A stretch of DNA of 55,852 bases from Palleniella muris (GTDB lineage: Bacteria > Bacteroidota > Bacteroidia > Bacteroidales > Bacteroidaceae): positions 1-55,852 of the forward strand of contig NZ_SRZC01000024.1 in the NCBI RefSeq assembly GCF_004792655.1, in the 5' to 3' direction. How positions within the stretch are numbered: position 1 is the first letter of the stretch; every line of letters begins with the position of its first letter. The position numbers were made by a program, and so were the translations under genes. Of the stretch, positions 27,697-35,703 are shown in pieces. The notes under the pieces were generated by a model. It was not told where the DNA came from and ran no database searches. It worked only from the letters and a program-made list of their open reading frames with translations.

Positions 27697-27743
27697 GAAA
27701 TTAAAGGTGGTACTTTATTGTGCAAAGTACCACCTTTAGTTTC
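27697..27743 (+). terminator. Long-stem terminator of the islet
   Basis: GAAATTAAAGGTGGTACTTT (27697-27716) pairs at 19 of 20 positions with AAAGTACCACCTTTAGTTTC (27724-27743), loop 7 bases. It closes the AT-rich pair. Confidence 0.75.
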
Positions 27744-27856
27744 ATCATTCGCTATCGTTCTGTTCTTCAATGTCAATCACTATATTTTGGATGTCTATAT
27801 AACGCAAAATGATGAGTTTTTTTTAAGGGTGCTCTGCTTATGCGGGAAGCACCCAA

Positions 27857-27890
27857 AAGGACTGAGACATATTATCATGCCCCAGTCCTT
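27857..27890 (-). terminator. Terminator of the xynB-side operon
   Basis: AAGGACTG (27857-27864) pairs with CAGTCCTT (27883-27890), 30 bases beyond the xynB stop. On the minus strand it is followed by TT. A second hairpin (GGGTGCT / AGCACCC, about 27828-27854) lies just beyond. Confidence 0.55.
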
Positions 27891-27919
27891 AACGTATATA
27901 ATTTCAGGTTTCAGTTTCG

Positions 27920-28891
27920 TTATTCTTCGCCAACCTTCTTGATTGTGCCATCCTCATTGTACTCTATCTCCACAACCTTCATGCTGCGGAGCCATGTACG
28001 ACCGCCGCTTGGCTGGCTGTCGTGGTGGAAAAGGTACCATTTTCCCTTGTATTCCACGATAGAGTGATGGGTGGTCCATCCTACCACAGGGTCAAGGATG
28101 ACGCCTTTGTAGGTGAAAGGACCGTAAGGGTTGTCGCCGACGGCATAGCAGAGATAGTGCGAATCGCCGGTGGAATAGCTGTAATAGTACTTGCCGTTGT
28201 ACTTGTGCATCCATGAAGCCTCGAAGAATCTGTGAGGATTGTCAGCGGAAAGTTCCTCGCCGTTCTCATCAAGAATCATGATAGGCTTCGGTTCGTGGGC
28301 AAACTGCAGCACATCGTCCGTCATCTTTGCCACGCGAGGTGGGAGTGCTTTCTCGTTGCCTTCAGGGAGATGAGCGTTCTCAAGATGCTTGCCGTTGCGG
28401 TCGTAACGCTGTAGCTGTCCGCCCCAGATGCCACCGAAATAGCAGTAGACCTCACCGTCGTCGTCCTTGAATACACAAGGGTCGATGCTGTATGAGCCGC
28501 GTATCGGGTCAGGCTGTATTGCGAAAGGACCTTCAGGACTGTCAGCGACAGCCACGCCGAGGTGGAAGACGTCAGTTTGGTCCTTCATGCAGAAGATGAG
28601 GTAGTATTTGCCGTTCTTCTCGACAACATCGTTGTCCCACAATTGGCGTCCCGCCCAAGGGATGTCGTCGGTGGAGAAGAGCAGCCCGCAGTCCACCGCC
28701 TCGCCGTTATCCGGGTCGTCAATGCGGAAGACATGGTAGTCCTTCATGTTGAAATGGTCGCCGTTGTCATTCTCTTCTATGCCGCTTTCCCAGTCGTGGG
28801 AAGGGTAAACGTACAGCTTTCCGTTGAACACGTTTGCCGATGGGTCTGCCATATAGTCGGCAGGAAACAGATAGTGTGGTGTCTTAGACAT
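27920..28891 (-). CDS. xynB: Cytoplasmic GH43 beta-xylosidase / alpha-L-arabinofuranosidase
   Basis: The 323-residue protein has no signal peptide, so it acts in the cytoplasm. It is a bare GH43 propeller: catalytic Asp in PADYMADPSANVF (~16), the pKa-modulating Asp in YSIDPCVFKDDDG, and the acid Glu in HRFFEASWMHKYNGK. The N-terminus (YMADPSANVFNGKLYVYPSH) is characteristic of the GH43_1 group of Bacteroidetes. It is the last gene of a leftward operon behind a GH10 xylanase and a GPH symporter, as xynB is in P. bryantii. It would convert imported xylobiose or short arabinoxylo-oligosaccharides to pentoses. Confidence 0.93.
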   Translation of the reverse strand: MSKTPHYLFPADYMADPSANVFNGKLYVYPSHDWESGIEENDNGDHFNMKDYHVFRIDDPDNGEAVDCGLLFSTDDIPWAGRQLWDNDVVEKNGKYYLIFCMKDQTDVFHLGVAVADSPEGPFAIQPDPIRGSYSIDPCVFKDDDGEVYCYFGGIWGGQLQRYDRNGKHLENAHLPEGNEKALPPRVAKMTDDVLQFAHEPKPIMILDENGEELSADNPHRFFEASWMHKYNGKYYYSYSTGDSHYLCYAVGDNPYGPFTYKGVILDPVVGWTTHHSIVEYKGKWYLFHHDSQPSGGRTWLRSMKVVEIEYNEDGTIKKVGEE

Positions 28892-28948
28892 GGTTGTAGT
28901 TTTTTTTGATTATGGGTCATGATGAATCATGATAAATCAGGTTGCATC

Positions 28949-28970
28949 TTGATGAATAATGATTCATCAA
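28949..28970. repeat. Short perfect palindrome between xynA and xynB
   Basis: TTGATGAAT and ATTCATCAA flank a 4-base loop, next to related TGATGAATCATGAT repeats (28919-28934). It may be an mRNA processing or stability hairpin in the xynA-xynB transcript. Confidence 0.5.
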
Positions 28971-28974
28971 CTTA

Positions 28975-30102
28975 TTAAAGCTTAAACTTTCCGTCTCTTC
29001 CGAATGGGAGAGGGTAGTCGGTGCGTCCATGGATAGGGAAGTCGTTCTTCCACGATGTCGCGTCGGTAACTCCCCAGAATGTCACTCGCTTGACATGGTC
29101 AGAGTATTTGTTGACGAGTGCAAAGAGGTCTTTGTAACGCTTCTGCCATGCTTTCAGAGCTTTCTCCGGCACACCGTCCTTGTATGGGTCTTTGTCCGGA
29201 GTATACTGGAATCGTGTCGCGACATCAGCTCCCGTGTATGGATTAGGCAGGATTGATATGTCTGTTTCTGTCAGATGGATGTCGACTCCTGCAGCGATGA
29301 AAGCCTGCATTGACTTTTCATACTCCTTGAATTTAGGGAAGTCCATGCCGATGTGTGTCTGCATGCCGACAGCGTCTATGCGCAAGCCCTTGCTTTTAAG
29401 GCGTTTGATGAGGTTGACCACTGTAGCGCGTCTTCCCGGGGCTGCCATGGAGAAGTCGTTATAGTATAGCTCCACATTCGGGTCAGCCTCCATGGCGCAT
29501 TTGAACGACCAGTCTATCCATTCCTCGCCAAGGATTTTGTAGAAGTCGTTGTTGCGGTAAGAACCGTCATCCTCGATTGCTTCGTTGACGACATCCCAGC
29601 CTTTGACGCGTCCGCGGTAGCGTCCGTAGACGGTGAAGATATAGTCGTGGATGTTCTTCTTCAGCTCTTCCTTTGACACAAGGTTGCCGTCCTTGTCGCG
29701 GCACATCCATTTTGCCAACTGCGTGTGCCACATTGGAGCATGTCCGATGACAGCCATGCCATATTTTTCAGCATATTCCATGAACTGGTCGGCAAGGACA
29801 AAGTCAAACTTGCCTTTCTCCGGACTGATGACTTCCGTCTTCATGCAGTTCTCAGCCGTAAGGCAGTTGAACTCTTTTGGGACGATAGCGCACTCGATGT
29901 CTATGTGCTTTCGTTCGCCGACAAGTTTGTAACTCGCCTTTTTGCTGTAATGAGGTTTCCCAAGGTCGTTTGCCACAACCCATTGGTTTACTGTGGCTCC
30001 GATGAGGATGTTCTTGTTAGGAATCAGTTTGCGCAACTGCATGTCCTGCGCGAATGACAGTTGTGCAAGTCCTGCAAGAATTAGAAGGCTTAGTTTTTTC
30101 AT
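28975..30102 (-). CDS. xynA: Secreted GH10 endo-xylanase
   Basis: The 375-residue protein has a clean signal peptide (MKKLSLLILAGLAQLSFAQ) and a single uninterrupted GH10 domain. Acid/base Glu is in KGWDVVNEAIED and nucleophile Glu in HLTETDISIL; GHAPMWHTQLAKWM and GVTDATSWKND are further GH10 signatures. Its start overlaps the symporter stop by the four bases ATGA, so the two are translationally coupled. There is no lipobox, so it is probably periplasmic, trimming oligosaccharides taken up by the Xus transporters before they cross the inner membrane. Order and type match xynA of the P. bryantii xylanase cluster. Confidence 0.94.
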   Translation of the reverse strand: MKKLSLLILAGLAQLSFAQDMQLRKLIPNKNILIGATVNQWVVANDLGKPHYSKKASYKLVGERKHIDIECAIVPKEFNCLTAENCMKTEVISPEKGKFDFVLADQFMEYAEKYGMAVIGHAPMWHTQLAKWMCRDKDGNLVSKEELKKNIHDYIFTVYGRYRGRVKGWDVVNEAIEDDGSYRNNDFYKILGEEWIDWSFKCAMEADPNVELYYNDFSMAAPGRRATVVNLIKRLKSKGLRIDAVGMQTHIGMDFPKFKEYEKSMQAFIAAGVDIHLTETDISILPNPYTGADVATRFQYTPDKDPYKDGVPEKALKAWQKRYKDLFALVNKYSDHVKRVTFWGVTDATSWKNDFPIHGRTDYPLPFGRDGKFKL

Positions 30103-31505
30103 TTGTTTCGTTTTTCTATTTCAATGTTTATTTTGTCGATTACTTCGTCGGTAAGTTCATATTTTGATATGATGAACATGGCGAGAAGCAGAAGGATTGC
30201 CGGGATGACTGCCACAAGCCACAGGATTCCCTGCTCTGCTGTGGCTGTCTGCTCGACGGCATTGGTCTGGTCGAAACCCACCCAGGCGAGAACAAGACCC
30301 GGCACTACGCCACCGAGAGCCATACCTGCTTTGTAGAAGATGCCGGTCAGTGCGTTGACGATTCCGGAGATTCGCTTGCCTGTGGTGTACTCGCCGTAGG
30401 AGATAACCTCAGGAACAAGTGCCCACATATAGCCGGTTGCCACGATGACACCTGTCGATTTGACGAACTGTGCGACATAGACCAGCCACAACTGGGTCTT
30501 CAATGCCGGCACCATGGAGATGACATAGAGCATTGCCATGCCGACGATTGCGGTGCTGAGGAACACGTTGAACATGGCGCGCTTGCCTATCTTGCGCTTT
30601 ATCCAAGGAACCATCGGCATGAAGATGAATGCCGGTATGGAGCCGAGTCCCATGAAAATCGCCATGTCGTCGCTTGTTCCGTGTACATTATATATCATGT
30701 AGTACGAGCCGGCGGAGTTGCCTACAGCCATCATTGCGAATGCTGTGATGAAGAAAAACGCCAGGATGCGCAGAGGCTTGTTGCGCACAAACTCTGTCCA
30801 AAGGTCACTGACCTTCACGTTGGCGGTCTCACTCTCGTCCATCACGACACGCTCCTTGCACTGTGAGAAGCAGAAGAAGAGTAGGCAAAGTCCCACGATG
30901 CCGTAGATAGCCATTGTCGTGAACCATGCTCCGGAGCTTTCCGCAGTGTTGGTTTTTCCGTCAGGAGAGAGTGCTGCAACCAACAGTGGGATGCCCGATG
31001 CGACAGCCAGTCCGCCACAGTTCGCCATGAACATGCGGACAGATGTCAATGTTGTTATTTCGTCAGTGTCACGTGTCAGCGATGCGTTCAGTGCACCGTA
31101 AGGCACGTTGATGAGGGTATAGAGCATGGACAGTGCCACGTATGTCACGTATGCATATAGCAATGAGCCTGAGAAGCCGTCCCAGAAGCACAGGATTGCG
31201 AAGCCTGTCAGCGGAATACCTGCAAGTACGAGGTACGAACGGTACTTTCCCAAGCGTGGATTGTGCTTGTCGACATACGTTCCAACCAATGGGTCCCAAA
31301 GCACATCGATGAGTCTGACGACAAGGAACATGAATGCAGCCTGTGCCGGGTCAAGACCATAGACATTGGTGTAGAACAGCAGAAGATACATGCATATCGT
31401 CTGATAGATGAGGTTTTGGGCAAGGTCACCGCTGCCGAATCCGATTCTTTGCAGCCATGAGAGTTTGTAGAACCCCTTGGCTTCCATAGATGTTGTGTCG
31501 CTCAT
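30099..31505 (-). CDS. xynD: GPH-family sugar:cation symporter (MFS)
   Basis: The 468-residue inner membrane protein has about 12 hydrophobic segments and no signal peptide. The N-terminal signature (KLSWLQRIGFGSGDLAQNLI, LFYTNVYGLDPAQAAFMFLV, DVLWDPLVGTYVDKH) is that of glycoside-pentoside-hexuronide symporters such as MelB and XynB/XylT types. It lies between an SGNH esterase and the xylanase gene, matching xynD of P. bryantii. It should import xylo-oligosaccharides, possibly with Na+ or H+, into the cytoplasm for the GH43. It is coupled to xynA through an ATGA overlap. Confidence 0.93.
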   Translation of the reverse strand: MSDTTSMEAKGFYKLSWLQRIGFGSGDLAQNLIYQTICMYLLLFYTNVYGLDPAQAAFMFLVVRLIDVLWDPLVGTYVDKHNPRLGKYRSYLVLAGIPLTGFAILCFWDGFSGSLLYAYVTYVALSMLYTLINVPYGALNASLTRDTDEITTLTSVRMFMANCGGLAVASGIPLLVAALSPDGKTNTAESSGAWFTTMAIYGIVGLCLLFFCFSQCKERVVMDESETANVKVSDLWTEFVRNKPLRILAFFFITAFAMMAVGNSAGSYYMIYNVHGTSDDMAIFMGLGSIPAFIFMPMVPWIKRKIGKRAMFNVFLSTAIVGMAMLYVISMVPALKTQLWLVYVAQFVKSTGVIVATGYMWALVPEVISYGEYTTGKRISGIVNALTGIFYKAGMALGGVVPGLVLAWVGFDQTNAVEQTATAEQGILWLVAVIPAILLLLAMFIISKYELTDEVIDKINIEIEKRNK

Positions 31506-31547
31506 ATTGGTTTTTGTTATTGGTTTAAGTTATTGTTTGTGGGTGCG

Positions 31548-31587
31548 GACAGTATTGTCTGTATTGCAGGTGCTGTCAGTATTGTCA
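31548..31587. repeat. Palindromic GACAGTATTGTC motifs before xynD
   Basis: GACAGTATTGTC (31548-31559) and TGTCAGTATTGTCA (31574-31587) lie in the 90-base gap between xynE and xynD. The reverse complement TGACAATACTGTCA recurs at 49925-49938 upstream of the GH2 gene. It could be a regulator site or a small repeat. Confidence 0.4.
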
Positions 31588-31595
31588 AAGAAGAA

Positions 31596-32792
31596 CTACT
31601 GCCCCAAGCAAGATTCCATTACTTCCGCAGCATATTCGCCCATGATGCGGTAGCCTTCGGCGTTAGGGTGTAGCCAGTCCTCCTGCCATTCCTTGCGCAA
31701 AGCCTCAGGGTTTTTGCCGTCCCTTGTCAGCTTGTCGAAGTCGATGTATCCGTCAAAGTATCCGCTTTCACGAATCCAGAGGTTGACAATCTTGCGTCCG
31801 AGCTCATGCTCCGGCTTGTAGTAGTCATGCCCTTTGAACGGCATTATTGTCGCACCGTAGACCTTCATGCCAGCCTTTCGTGCCTTTGTCGCCATTTTCT
31901 TGTATGATTCGATGAGTTTTGTGGCAGTCTGCACACCGTCCTGGGAACATCCCAGATCGTTCACACCCTCAAAGATAATCAGTGTCTTCACACCTTTTTG
32001 TCCGAGGATGTCCCTGTCGAAACGCTTCACGGCAGCAGCACCGAGACCGTCCCACAGCACGCAGTTGCCGCCGATTCCAAGGTTAAGCACACCAATGTCC
32101 TTGCCTTTCTTCTGCAAAGCCTCTGCTAAGATGTCCGTCCAACGGTTCTGCATGTCCGTCGTACTGCCGCGTCCGTCAGTGATAGAGTTGCCGAGTACGG
32201 CGATAGAGTTGCCGTTTCCTTCGACTTCAAGTGCGGCAATGTTGTACCAATGCACGGCTTTCTCGGCATTGGTGAACTTGGTTTTAGGTTTTGATTCTCC
32301 TTTTATTATGTACGATGTGGTCCTTGAACCGTCGTGCAAGGTGGCCACTTCCGGCAGCCCGCTGCCATAGTTGATTGTTATGGTAAGTCGTTGCAGCGGC
32401 TTTAAATTATAGGATATAGGGTCGCAATAGACAGCCTTGCCCGGCTGGATGGTGACGTTGCGCTTCCCCTCGAAGGTCAGGTACCGTGCCGTTTTGGCAT
32501 CTATGTCGCACGAATCCTTCCAGTCGGCTACATAAACCGACTTGATTTCCACCGGCACTGTGCAGTATTCGTTGCTCAGTTGGAGTCTCATCCTCTTGCC
32601 GCCGATGCTTGCGTGGATTACCTGCCGTACGGAACTTTGGCTCAGGTCAGTGCCACTGGCAGGCATTCTTTGTTTGTCCGATTTCACTACGGCTGTCGCC
32701 CATGTTCCCGTCCATTGCTGTGGCACATCCTGCGCCATGCCGAGGGCAGCAGTAAGGCTCATTGCCACGAGGAACGCTATTCTCTTTATCAT
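31596..32792 (-). CDS. xynE: Secreted SGNH/GDSL-family esterase (acetylxylan esterase type)
   Basis: I start the protein at 32792 (398 residues) because the signal peptide MIKRIAFLVAMSLTAALGMAQ begins there; an ATG eight codons upstream is possible. An N-terminal ~150-residue beta domain (VRQVIHASIGGKRMRLQLSN) precedes the SGNH hydrolase domain. Its blocks are: nucleophile Ser in VLGNSITDG (~200), Gly in LGIGGN, Asn in FEGVNDLG, and Asp/His in DWLHPNAEG. The family includes acetyl and feruloyl esterases. As first gene of the xynE-D-A-B operon it most likely deacetylates xylo-oligosaccharides in the periplasm. Substrate is inferred from context. Confidence 0.88.
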   Translation of the reverse strand: MIKRIAFLVAMSLTAALGMAQDVPQQWTGTWATAVVKSDKQRMPASGTDLSQSSVRQVIHASIGGKRMRLQLSNEYCTVPVEIKSVYVADWKDSCDIDAKTARYLTFEGKRNVTIQPGKAVYCDPISYNLKPLQRLTITINYGSGLPEVATLHDGSRTTSYIIKGESKPKTKFTNAEKAVHWYNIAALEVEGNGNSIAVLGNSITDGRGSTTDMQNRWTDILAEALQKKGKDIGVLNLGIGGNCVLWDGLGAAAVKRFDRDILGQKGVKTLIIFEGVNDLGCSQDGVQTATKLIESYKKMATKARKAGMKVYGATIMPFKGHDYYKPEHELGRKIVNLWIRESGYFDGYIDFDKLTRDGKNPEALRKEWQEDWLHPNAEGYRIMGEYAAEVMESCLGQ

Positions 32793-32834
32793 ATCAATGT
32801 TGTTTGTGTTATACATAGTTTTTATAATTCACTG

Positions 32835-32842
32835 CAAAATTA
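32835..32842 (-). promoter_or_regulatory. xynE operon promoter, -7 element
   Basis: On the minus strand TAATTTTG fits TAnnTTTG and lies 43 bases upstream of the xynE ATG. A TTTG at -33 is not seen, as for xusA. Confidence 0.5.
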
Positions 32843-32883
32843 ACACAATATATTATAATATCCTGTATCGTATGTTGCCAATA

Positions 32884-32957
32884 GTTTTTCTCATGTTTCA
32901 TAATGTGTTTTTCTTATGTCCCAATTGCCTGTTTTTCATGTTTTTTGTATAATTTTG
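32884..32957 (+). promoter_or_regulatory. xynF promoter and evenly spaced direct repeats (candidate operator)
   Basis: The -7 element TAATTTTG (32950-32957) is 21 bases before the xynF ATG. Upstream are GTTTTTCTCATGT (32884-32896), GTTTTTCTTATGT (32907-32919) and GTTTTTCATGT (32931-32941), spaced 23 and 24 bases. They sit between the divergent xynE and xynF promoters, where one activator could serve both. Confidence 0.5.
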
Positions 32958-32978
32958 CATACATAAATTACAATTAAT

Positions 32979-34907
32979 ATGAGAAACATCATTTTTTTTC
33001 TTTTCGCTTTTTTTTGCGTGACAAAAGCAATCGCCGAAGACGGCAGCAGACTGTGGCTGAGGTTTGACAAGGCACAAAATCCTGCCAAGGTGGATGTGGC
33101 TTGCAAATCGGCAACGATGGACATCGCCGCCGGCGAACTATCTGACTATTGGCATGGAGGATCTGTGGCGCTGACCATTGACAAGTCGCTGCCGGATGAC
33201 GACGGTTTCCGAATCAGTTCCACACCGGAAGGGGTGACAATCGCGTCCGCCACCGACGCAGGTGTGCTTTATGGTGTCTATGAACTGCTGCGGACAAAAG
33301 GCAGCGGAGTGTCCGGTGACTACAACGCTCCTGCTTTCAAGTTGCGTATCCTTAACCATTGGGACAATCCTGACGGCAGCATCGAGCGCGGATATGCCGG
33401 CAAAAGCATCTTCCGTTGGGAGGAGATTAACGATAAGAAGGGCACGATGTCGCAATGGATGCGTGACCATCTGACGGAATATGCACGTGCAAACGCGTCG
33501 ATAGGCATAAACTGTGCGGTGCTGAACAATGTCAATGCGTCACCGAAAATGCTCACCACAGCATATATAAATAAGGTGAAGCTCATTGCGGATGTCCTCC
33601 GCCCGTATGGCATAAAGGTTTTTCTGTCCGTCAATTTCGGTTCGCCGAAGGCGTTGGGAGACACAAAGACGGCTGACCCTCTTGACGTGAATGTCGGGAA
33701 ATGGTGGGCAAAGAAGGTTAAGGTGATATACCGTGCCATACCTGATTTCGGCGGTTTCCTTGTGAAAGCCAACTCCGAAGGGCAGCCGGGACCGGGCGAT
33801 TACAACCGCACTCATGCCGAAGGAGCGAACATGCTGGCAGCGGCATTGAAGCCATACAACGGCATTGTCATGTGGCGTTCGTTCGTTTACGGCAACCACA
33901 AAGGGGAAGATCGTGTGAAGCAGGCCGTCAGTGAGTTCAAGAATCTTGACGGAAAGTTCATGGATAATGTCATTGTGCAGTGCAAGAACGGGCCTTTGGA
34001 CTTCCAGCCTCGTGAGCCTTACGCCCCTATCTTTGACCAGATGAAGGCGACACCACTGATGCCTGAGTTCCAAATCACACAGGAATATCTCGGTCAGAGC
34101 CGTCACCTTGTCTATCTTGCACCGATGTGGAAAGAGTTTTTCGACTTTATTCCGAAAGAGCAGTTGCGTGCGATGACAGCCATAGCAGGCGTTGCGAACA
34201 TCGGCGACGACACAAACTGGTGCGGTCATCACTTCTCACAAGCCAACTGGTATGCCTTCGGCAGACTGGCGTGGAATCCCGAACTGTCGTCCGAAGAGAT
34301 AGCCGACGAGTGGCTGAGGCTGACATTCTGTGACAAGAAAGAGTTCCTTCTGCCGATGACCGAGGTGATGATGAGCAGTCGTGAGGCGTGTGTCGACTAC
34401 ATGATGCCTGTCGGTCTGCACCACATTTTCAAGGCCGACCACCATTACGGTCCCGAGCCTGACGGCAATCAGCCGCATTTCCCGATAGAGTGGCTGCCTA
34501 TCTATTACCACAAGGCGGACGCCACAGGCATAGGTTTCAACCGTTCGTCTACGGGCACAAACGCCACGGAGCAGTACCGCGAGCCTTACCGCTCATTGTA
34601 CGACAACATCGAAACATGCCCTGAGGAGTATCTCCTCTGGTTCCACCATGTCCCTTGGACGTACCGTCTGCGCAACGGTCGCAGCATTATGCACGAGCTG
34701 ATTGTCCATTATGACATGGGCGTTTCGGAAGTTGAGCGTTATGTGGTGCAGTGGCAAGATATGCGCAAATACGTTGACAAACAGCGTTTTGAAGAAGTAT
34801 CCTCCCGTCTTTCCCACCAGTTGGAGAATGCGAAAGAGTGGCGCGATGTGTGTACAAAATATTTCCAATCCATTGAACAAGACGCACTTTTGAAGCAAAC
34901 GAAATGA
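32979..34907 (+). CDS. xynF: GH67 alpha-glucuronidase
   Basis: The 642-residue protein has a signal peptide (MRNIIFFLFAFFCVTKAIAE). The family is clear from LNHWDNPDGSIERGYAGKSI, IGINCAVLNNVN and the catalytic region VKANSEGQPGPGDYNRTHAEGANMLA. An N-terminal small domain precedes the barrel and a helical C-terminal dimer-type region ends it. GH67 enzymes remove terminal 4-O-methyl-glucuronic acid from the non-reducing end of xylo-oligosaccharides, completing debranching before the GH43 step. It diverges from the xynE-D-A-B operon, equivalent to xynF in P. bryantii. The 71-base leader space contains only the promoter. Confidence 0.95.
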   Translation: MRNIIFFLFAFFCVTKAIAEDGSRLWLRFDKAQNPAKVDVACKSATMDIAAGELSDYWHGGSVALTIDKSLPDDDGFRISSTPEGVTIASATDAGVLYGVYELLRTKGSGVSGDYNAPAFKLRILNHWDNPDGSIERGYAGKSIFRWEEINDKKGTMSQWMRDHLTEYARANASIGINCAVLNNVNASPKMLTTAYINKVKLIADVLRPYGIKVFLSVNFGSPKALGDTKTADPLDVNVGKWWAKKVKVIYRAIPDFGGFLVKANSEGQPGPGDYNRTHAEGANMLAAALKPYNGIVMWRSFVYGNHKGEDRVKQAVSEFKNLDGKFMDNVIVQCKNGPLDFQPREPYAPIFDQMKATPLMPEFQITQEYLGQSRHLVYLAPMWKEFFDFIPKEQLRAMTAIAGVANIGDDTNWCGHHFSQANWYAFGRLAWNPELSSEEIADEWLRLTFCDKKEFLLPMTEVMMSSREACVDYMMPVGLHHIFKADHHYGPEPDGNQPHFPIEWLPIYYHKADATGIGFNRSSTGTNATEQYREPYRSLYDNIETCPEEYLLWFHHVPWTYRLRNGRSIMHELIVHYDMGVSEVERYVVQWQDMRKYVDKQRFEEVSSRLSHQLENAKEWRDVCTKYFQSIEQDALLKQTK

Positions 34908-34953
34908 CAGTTGTTGTACTGTAGTGCATGGAATTGCAGTATGTTGTGAATAA

Positions 34954-34996
34954 CGGTGACAGCCCGAAAGTAGCTTGTGCCTTCGGGCTGTTACCG
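34954..34996 (+). terminator. Terminator after xynF
   Basis: CGGTGACAGCCCGAA (34954-34968) pairs with TTCGGGCTGTTACCG (34982-34996), one G-T pair. Its ACAGCCCGAA core is shared with the hairpin at 35633-35676. Confidence 0.65.
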
Positions 34997-35344
34997 TATC
35001 AGTAATATTGTTGTCCGAGAAAAATAAGCACCATATCTCATTGTGTGATATTTATTCCACTAAATCGTCACACTTTCTACGGTTTGTTTTTATAGATATT
35101 TCATAGCGTGACCATTTGTTCTTCCTAAGAAAAATATGAAAAGAATAAGAAAACTCACGCTTGAAACCCTCATTATATTTCGCGTAAAAATAAAATCCGT
35201 ACAGAATTTTGGAAATTTTGCATGGATTTTGTGGTTTACAAAACTGTCTGTTAATCAGTGTGTTATCTTTGTATGCTATTTTGCTGAAGTTGAAAAACTC
35301 ACCAAAGTGTACCATATTATGGGGCAAAAGACCGCACTTTATCA

Positions 35345-35411
35345 TGCAAAAGCTAACGATTTGCCTTGCAAAACGATAGCAATCGCACTGCAAAAGGCTA
35401 TCTTTCGCTTC
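35345..35411. repeat. Three 22-base-periodic TGCAAAA units forming overlapping palindromes
   Basis: TGCAAAA begins at 35345, 35367 and 35389, exactly 22 bases apart. Neighbouring units fold back on each other (GCTAACGATTTGC with GCAAAACGATAGC, 11 of 13). The related palindromes at 7444-7478 and 53241-53277 suggest one intergenic repeat family. The rest of the 34908-35703 gap holds two hairpins; an open frame at 35136-35510 crosses these repeats and looks non-coding. Confidence 0.6.
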
Positions 35412-35632
35412 CCTTTTCGTATTGAAAAGGTGGTAAAACTGACTTTTTTCACCCTACCAATCAACAAAAAACGTCACCTCATGCTGTATTTCGCCGATTA
35501 TGATAAATAGGGCATTAGAAAACTCGTGCATATTTTGGGCATAGTTTTTTATGGAAAGCGTTTTTGTTTATTTTGGGTTTCATTGAGATAATTGTGACTA
35601 TTCGCTGAGCCATAGAGGGGTAGTGGTAATAC

Positions 35633-35676
35633 AATAACAGCCCGAAGGTTGCTTGAAAAACCTTCGGGCTGTTATT
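35633..35676. terminator. Bidirectional-type hairpin downstream of the Rpn gene
   Basis: AATAACAGCCCGAAGG (35633-35648) pairs perfectly with CCTTCGGGCTGTTATT (35661-35676). On the minus strand it lies 28 bases after the nuclease stop codon. Confidence 0.65.
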
Positions 35677-35703
35677 GTTTGTATGAAAAATGAGACAATG
35701 AGG

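Noticed and set aside
27682..27942. 86-codon open frame after the AT-rich islet
   Set aside because: It spans two hairpins and the end of xynB, and has no recognisable features.
35345..35411. CRISPR-like array (regular 22-base period)
   Set aside because: Only three degenerate units, no distinct spacers, no cas genes; the units are palindromic and related to terminator hairpins elsewhere.
35136..35510. 124-codon open frame on the plus strand
   Set aside because: It crosses the 22-base palindromic repeats, has no convincing domain, and its composition follows the AT-rich intergenic DNA.
34908..35703. Possible tRNA or small RNA gene in the large gap
   Set aside because: No cloverleaf or known RNA pattern could be recognised; only hairpins and palindromic repeats are supported.
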